Notes under the pieces: model-generated
The model's database searches: none
Seen by the model: only the letters and a program-made list of their open reading frames with translations
Told to the model about the DNA's origin: nothing
In this document: positions 58,259-64,000 of the stretch, in pieces
Position numbering within the stretch: the stretch's first letter is position 1
Layout: each line of letters opens with the position of its first letter
Assembly (NCBI GenBank): GCA_014529385.2
Contig: CM043966.1
Location: forward strand, 94,273,587-94,337,586
Direction of reading: 5' to 3'
DNA length: 64,000 nucleotides
DNA from: Adiantum capillus-veneris
Lineage: Eukaryota; Streptophyta; Polypodiopsida; Polypodiales; Pteridaceae
Program-made: the position numbers and the translations under genes

Positions 58259-58936
58259 TGTAATGAAAATGGCCTATGAACTTTGAGAATAGCGAAATTA
58301 AGAGAATTAGAGTGAGCATTTTTGTGAGATTACTTTGAGAACATAGAGGGTGAACTTAATTGATGGTAGCAACATGAACATAGTACTTAATAAACTTGGC
58401 ATGAACAATAATTTTTCAAGAGAGAGAGTATTAGAGAACATGACAATAGTTGAGGACTGGATTTACTTGGAGCCACCCCCCCTCCAAAGGGCGTTTGTAT
58501 TATAGATTCTCCTATCAAGAGAGACTTGGTACAATACAATCTTTGTGCTCCTTGTGACCTTGGTGATGCTATGAAGATGAAAAGCTTCATGTATCATGAG
58601 CATAACATAAACTTTGCAAAAAGCATTAACTATCCCAAGCCTCAGTCCCAAGGCCTCAAACACCTTCGAAGGTGGAGAGAGCTAGGAGGGAATGAGGGTA
58701 GGGAAGAGAAAGAAGATCATTCATAGGAGAAAGAAATAGTTCCTCACTTATCATCACTCTTCTTGCTTAGCATAGCATAATAGCATAGTAATGAAGATGA
58801 AGAAGATGGAAATCTTAAGTATTAAGGCATGGCTTTTGGTTGGATTTGCATTGAGCTCTTGCACTTTGCACTCCACACAGTGAGAGAGTGTGTGTGTGGT
58901 TGTGGGCGAGTATACCCCCTCTCATGCTTGGTCCAC

Positions 58937-58981
<45 letters not shown>

Positions 58982-59755
58982 TATTTAATTATATCATTTG
59001 GATATGTGTCCTCTTTTTCCTCTTTGAGAGAAAGAACTTAATTATTTATTTTTATGCATCTAAATTCTCATTGCACCCCTTTAAAGCCTCTCCAATAGGA
59101 TTCAAGCACATCATGAGGGCCACATTGGAGGATTTTGACATGTGTCTTTTATTCTTCTTAAGTATTTGGTTCGAATTGAACACTTCAAGCACTTAGTCAA
59201 TTAAGCATGAAACCGTTTGCCTCTTGAGAGTTTATCTTTAAATTGAACACTTCAAGAACCTTAGTCATTTAAGCATGAGAAGCACCTCAAGCTTGGGAAA
59301 GGTTCCCACAAACACTTTAAGCACTTTAATTAGCAAGCCGACAAGAACCTCATGCTTGGGTAAGATTCCCACCTCAAGGTCAGCCCTAGCTTGCTTAACG
59401 TCAAAGGACTTTTTAAAACTAACTTTTGGAGGTCTTTAGTGAAACTAACCCTAAGGTCTTTTAAGCTCAAATAGATGCAAGTTGCTCTTTGATAGACTAC
59501 CTTCTTTTGGATCCCTATTGAGATGTAACCATCTCTCCTCTTGGTCCCTTGCTGAGGTAAATCTAGAAGCACTTATTGCACATTGCTCTTTGGTAGACCA
59601 TCTCCTTTTGAACCCCTATTGAGATGCAACCATTTCTCCTTTTGGTCCCCTGTTGAGATAGGATTAGAAGCATATATCTATATCCTAACTCTTGTTTCCC
59701 TTTTATCTTCCCATATTAAATGATTAGTTCAATATGAGACAATCATTTAGTAAAG
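58259..59755 (-). mobile_element. 5' LTR of the chromovirus
   Basis: Starts TGTAATGAAAATGG and matches the left copy from 58687 to 59755 (end AGTAAAG). The last five bases TGACA present in the left copy are absent, so the outer end is slightly truncated. It contains a (CT)n run at about 58940-58977. Confidence 0.82.
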
Positions 59756-59759
59756 CTAG

Positions 59760-61646
59760 ATATATATTTTATGATAGGTACAAATGTATGTGGCAAAGGA
59801 AATTGTGACAACAACTTTGATGCAAGAGGGGGGCTCTAGCCATGTACTTGGTGAGCAAGAATTTTTAAATGTTGCTGAGACAATGGATCCCTTGGTGGAG
59901 GGAAACTGGTGAGGATGCTTACATGTTTCTCTTGTTTGGACATAATATTTCAAAGTAATTTAACTCTAAAATACAAGTTTCGAAGGTCCGTGGTTGTGAC
60001 TAGGAATGGTCCAACAAAGGAGAGCTTCGGTGTGGACCCCTTACTGCGACTAAAAAGAGATTTCACATATGATATTTTCCACAAAAGCAGGTTCCTCGGG
60101 CAAGAAGCGGAAGGCGAGCGGTGCTTTGTGTTCAAGATTTCTACATTTGGTCCTGCATCTGGATTGGATTTGGTTAATCGAATGCGACGAAGTGGACTTG
60201 GAGATCTTCGACCCGCTTGGGTGCAGTTTGATCACACTCACCGAGTGGCAAATTGGGTGACCACAGCATGCCACGTTTACGATCCAAGATTTGTTGTCTT
60301 AAGAACATATTTCAAAATTTTGGCATATCTTAAGAAACAACCAATAATGTGTTTACGAATGTGCTTGTCTTATGTTGCAGCATGCAGGATCTCCTCACTA
60401 TTGCAACTTGTGAGATGAAAGAGCAAGACATCGAAGCACAAATTCTAATCTGGCAGTGCATAAATGAAGTTATGGAGGGTCATGGATGTGTGAGGGGTCC
60501 TTCACTAGAGAGGCTCAAGGAAAGAGTTTCCTCTAGTCCAGCCATGTGATAAGAGTAGTAAATGAGGCTACATCTGGAACACCTATGTATAAGGCTCGCA
60601 CCCCGCTGAAAGGAGACAAAAAACCATTTGGGCCATCAACCCTAGATGTGATTGATGTTGAGGATGAACCGACACATAGTCCAAAGTACAATGCAAAAAC
60701 ACGAGACCGCAAAACACATGGAAGGCCAAGAAATATCATTTTCATGAAAGATTCGGGGATAGTAGATGGGAGTGAGAATTCCAAAAAGAAGACGAAGTTT
60801 TGTGTTTTGGAACGAAAGGTCAATAAAGCTATGTGGGCAATCAGAAGAACCCCTATTGGTAGTCATGTGACATGTAGTGGCACCCCTAGATGTGGACAAA
60901 AGATTGTGGCATGTAGTAAAGGGACTCCTACACCATCTTTTGAGGGGTATAGAAAACATTCAAATGGACCACTCACACAATTGTTGTGGTTCTGTCCTAG
61001 ACATTTTATTCATTGCTATGTGGTGGATCATAATATAGAACCAAGGCTAGCTCCTACTCCAACAACTTGGCCGGCTGATCTAGGAACAAATCTCACAGAT
61101 GAAGAAGTTGAGGTACTACTTGAAGGAGGATTTCAAGTGGAGACAGTTAGAAGAGATCAAGAGAGTGCAACAACAATGCAAACTCCTCCCAGGGGTGGAG
61201 GTGATTCCTCTTCCAATTCAACAAAAGCAAGTAGCAATGGTTCAATACTAAGAAATGGCATAAGAGTCAAATTTAGGACTTCCATTTCAGAGGAGGCAGC
61301 TAAGAAAATTGTTCTCGCTCTTTGTTTAAAGGCTAAGGTGATTGAAGAGAAATGCATTGTAGACAAAGCACATGAAGTCTTCAAGATTGAGCATCATACA
61401 ATAGATGGACATGTGGGGGTGTATGAGGTGCACATCAAGGATGAGCCCTATTGCACATGCCCTGATTTCACCGATAGGGAGACCAAGAAAAAATCTTATT
61501 TGGCTTGCAAGCACTTGTACTTCATTTTCTTGAGAGTTATTGGATTGAGCCAAAATGAAAACATGTTCATACATCAACCCGTGCTAAGCAAAGTACATGT
61601 CTACAATGCTCTAAGCCGTGAACGCACATATTTAAACTTAGAGTGA
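59760..61646 (+). CDS. MULE-like transposase, middle and C-terminal part with SWIM zinc finger
   Basis: 59909-60418 encodes a stretch (STFGPASGLDLVNRM, AWVQFDHTHRVANWVTTACH) resembling the catalytic region of MULE-type transposases, with a possible intron between VYDP and the acceptor TTATGTTGCAG near 60380. The next piece continues LLTIATCEMKEQDIEAQILI. Much of the following catalytic domain is missing. 60546-61646 is one clean 366-codon frame: a Cys/His segment (GSHVTCSGTPRCGQ, LWFCPRHFIHC), an acidic linker (LTDEEVEVLLEGGF), and a SWIM zinc finger (CTCPDF, 12 residues, CKHLYFIFLR; C-x-C...C-x-H). SWIM fingers are common at the C-terminus of MULE transposases. It reads towards the right and ends at NLE-stop. 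The N-terminal part lies at 51188-51934 on the other side of the chromovirus. As a whole it is probably inactive. Confidence 0.6.
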
Positions 61647-61834
61647 AGCCCAAAATTGAACAATTTTGTGACACATTTTTTGCCATGTATTGTAGCTGGC
61701 AAAGTTGATATAGATTGGGTAGGAATTAGACCTTTGGCAAAGATGTTTTGGATTATCTTGGGTTATAAAACTTTTAATCTCTGTTTTTGTTAGCACTAAT
61801 CTTGATGTAAATTGATTTAGGTGTATACTTCTCC

Positions 61835-61837
<3 letters not shown>

Positions 61838-61926
<89 letters not shown>

Positions 61927-61987
61927 GGGAAAGAGGGAAAGAGATGGAGGATCAAGCAAGAGAAAAATCTGAGGGCACCTGTCATAG

Positions 61988-62052
<65 letters not shown>

Positions 62053-62083
62053 GGGTTAGGGGGTAGAGAGAGAGAGAGAGAGA

Positions 62084-62170
<87 letters not shown>

Positions 62171-62267
62171 AGAGAGAAGCCGATAGAGGGTCAAGGGAGA
62201 GAGAAAAGGAGCAAAAATGATGGTGACGATGATGTGGGATCGAGGTGTGTTTACCAAGGAAAAAAAT

Positions 62268-62307
<40 letters not shown>

Positions 62308-62393
62308 CCGAGCGAGGGTCAAGGGAGAGAGAGAAAAGGAGCAATAGCGATGCTGATGACGATGTGGGATCGAGGTGTGCTTACCAAGGAAAA

Positions 62394-62469
<76 letters not shown>

Positions 62470-62487
62470 TGACAAAGGATCAAGAGG

Positions 62488-62525
<38 letters not shown>

Positions 62526-62530
62526 GATCA
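61838..62530. repeat. compound (GT)n, (GA)n, (TA)n microsatellite region
   Basis: (GT)n at 61838-61904 passes directly into (GA)n. Further (GA)n runs lie at about 61991-62046, 62067-62083, 62273-62303, 62397-62467 and 62490-62520. An 80-base (TA)n run lies at about 62086-62167. Between them a ~130-base unit with GATGTGGGATCGAGGTGTG and TTACCAAGGAAAAAA occurs twice (about 62205-62270 and 62335-62395). Not coding. Confidence 0.93.
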
Positions 62531-62566
62531 GGAGAGAGAATAAAGTTGAGAAGAGAGGAAAGAATC

Positions 62567-62596
62567 TTTTTGGAATCTGCTCGCCGGATTCCAAAA
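62567..62596. other. short perfect hairpin
   Basis: TTTTTGGAATC and GGATTCCAAAAA flank a loop of about 7 bases. No adjacent U-run or gene suggests a terminator role. Confidence 0.55.
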
Positions 62597-62680
62597 AATG
62601 CGCTCACCAAAAAATATCCCCCGGATCGAGTGAATCTTGATCTACAAATACAGACTCAAAAATTTGTTCAATTTGCAAAT

Positions 62681-63821
62681 TCATACTCGATAATCTGTCA
62701 GATTCAGACTTAGCAGTCTGGAGATGCAACAATAAAGTGATGGAGATGCACACAACATAAGTTCAAGATGGAGAGGATAGCTTTGACACAGCATTTGTGG
62801 GTACAAAAAGAGTTGTACCTCTTTAAGTTTTTCAGATAGATATAGTGTAGGATTATACAACCACCCAATAAGAGTGCGGACAGGTACGTGGCCCTTTATC
62901 CTAATATTTCTTAAGGAGCTATTGTTCTCTTCTGCCAATGAAACTTTCTTGTGCTCTTCAATCACGATTGACTTTGTAGACTACATCTCTTATGAACATT
63001 GTATCTCTAAACCTATCTCAGCTAGTGGCATTCCCAAAACCATATCTTGTGCATCCCTGATTGTCATCACATGAGACTGTACTTCTAGGATTTGAGAATC
63101 TATTTGAATGACGGTGGAAATTATTCCCCATTATTCTCCTCATTTGTTTCCAGACATGGTAATGCATTTTGGAGCAACAGCTAGCTGTGATTGGCCACAT
63201 TTTAGCCATGTGTGAAAGGACATGAGATTCTTGTCTATCTAAATTTCTAGATTCTATTCCCTTGGTAGCTTATTTCCGCTTTGCCAAATGATTTCCACAT
63301 GATCTTCTCAAGAGCTCCTTGTGTACCCACCCTTGTTGTGGTCGTTGTCCTCAGTTGAACTTTTTTGTGGCTTCTTTGCTTTGATCACTCTTTGCAATAG
63401 ATGTGACACTACACTATTTTCTTGCAACTCTTGTGCATTATCTACTTGCATTTGAGTGACTTTTGACCTTAAAAGATCCACTCTTCTTTCTAGCATAATT
63501 TGTCTCTTGGAAAGGGACTCTAGTGGTGCCTTTTGTGTAGCTTTTTGAGATGAATTTTTTCATTGAAAAGTGAAACATGTAGACTTCCTATAGCTTTACC
63601 TTCTACTAATTTTTAGCTTTTTGAAACCTATTTTGGCAGCTTGTCAAAGAGGATCTACATTGACTTGGGACAATTTTTGACTTCCAACTTGCCATTTGTA
63701 GAGGTTGGTAAAGGCCATGAATGTACTTGTATTCATCGTTGCCCGCATTTTTATATGCATATATAAGCTTGGTTACATGCAAACGCTTGAAAATTTTTGG
63801 GTTGGTGAGCAATATTTTCAT
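62681..63821 (-). pseudogene. unidentified minus-strand coding remnant
   Basis: Readable pieces are 63496-63308 (MLERRVDLLRSKVTQMQVDN, coiled-coil-like, basic end), about 63110-62990 (SQILEVQSHVMTIRDAQDMV), and 62965-62681 (EEHKKVSLAEENNSSLRNIR). They sit in nearly continuous order with a few stops, so they probably come from one disordered or coiled-coil protein. A further possible piece lies at 63821-63606. No domain is recognised. It could be a mobile-element accessory ORF. Confidence 0.3.
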
Positions 63822-64000
63822 AGCCTCGAGAGATTAGTTCAAGTCAAAGCCAAACATTCTTGAAGCTTTCACATGGAGAAAACATTAGCGAACACTCTCG
63901 AAAGGGGGGAGTCATATCATCTGTCAACAGCCACACACCCCCTAGGAAATCAACAAAAATCCATGACCAAAAAGTTAGGATAGTCTACAAAGGGTAGCAA
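63822..64000. other. window end, nothing recognised
   Basis: No open frame, repeat or structure that I can support in the last ~180 bases. Confidence 0.5.

Noticed and set aside
62567-62596. Hairpin as a transcription terminator
   Set aside because: It is nuclear plant sequence and no gene ends nearby in the right orientation.

Overview
The window is nuclear DNA of a land plant with a repeat-rich genome. Plant LTR retrotransposons of several lineages are nested in one another, with LINE and MULE-like remnants, plant-type introns and exceptionally long (AG)n, (GT)n and (TA)n microsatellites. Several protein fragments remind me of uncharacterised multicopy proteins of spore-bearing plants such as ferns or mosses. 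That is recollection, not a search result, and the species cannot be fixed from the sequence. I see no rRNA, tRNA, CRISPR array or clearly intact single-copy host gene.

1-10.8 kb: short-motif arrays (AAGTGCTT at 1-190 and 2.2-2.9 kb; the opposite-strand form AAGCACTT at 4.5-5.8 kb) surround a plus-strand pseudogene with a cysteine/histidine finger and an FCP1/NIF-like phosphatase fold (311-2078). A degraded minus-strand multi-exon gene runs from about 9.7 to 3.1 kb, with a ParB-like N-terminal part, a methyltransferase-like part and a Cys-rich C-terminal part. A G-rich tract and an (AG)n tract follow.

10.8-33.4 kb: one giant Ty3/gypsy element on the minus strand (10829-33386, about 22.6 kb). 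It has LTRs, a GAGGG target-site duplication, a primer-binding site (PBS) and a polypurine tract (PPT). Its pol encodes protease, RT, RNase H and integrase, followed by a second retropepsin-like motif. An additional coiled-coil ORF lies between pol and the 3' LTR. A 24-bp palindrome recurs in two interior noncoding regions, and a half-site of it lies in each LTR. A Ty1/copia 5' half and the 5' half of a second gypsy element, both on the plus strand, sit where gag should be.

33.4-42 kb: a short degraded ORF, then a young non-autonomous LTR element (two copies of a repeat of about 2.5 kb flanking one gag-like ORF), then a LINE 5' fragment fused to its right LTR.

42-51 kb: a microsatellite cluster and a minus-strand LINE (ORF1, endonuclease, RT). 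The LINE is split by a 3.9-kb insertion with an 8-bp target-site duplication, and that insertion carries a 112-bp near-perfect palindrome.

51-61.6 kb: a plus-strand MULE-like transposase gene with a SWIM zinc finger, split by a degraded minus-strand chromovirus (LTRs, initiator-Met-type PBS, gag, protease, RT remnants, integrase, chromodomain). 61.8-64 kb: compound microsatellites and an unidentified minus-strand coding remnant.

Most open frames here are mobile-element proteins, many broken by single nonsense codons or one-base shifts. The layout records successive insertions: the copia and second gypsy elements inside the giant gypsy, the giant gypsy inside an older ORF, the chromovirus inside the MULE gene, and the 3.9-kb element inside the LINE.
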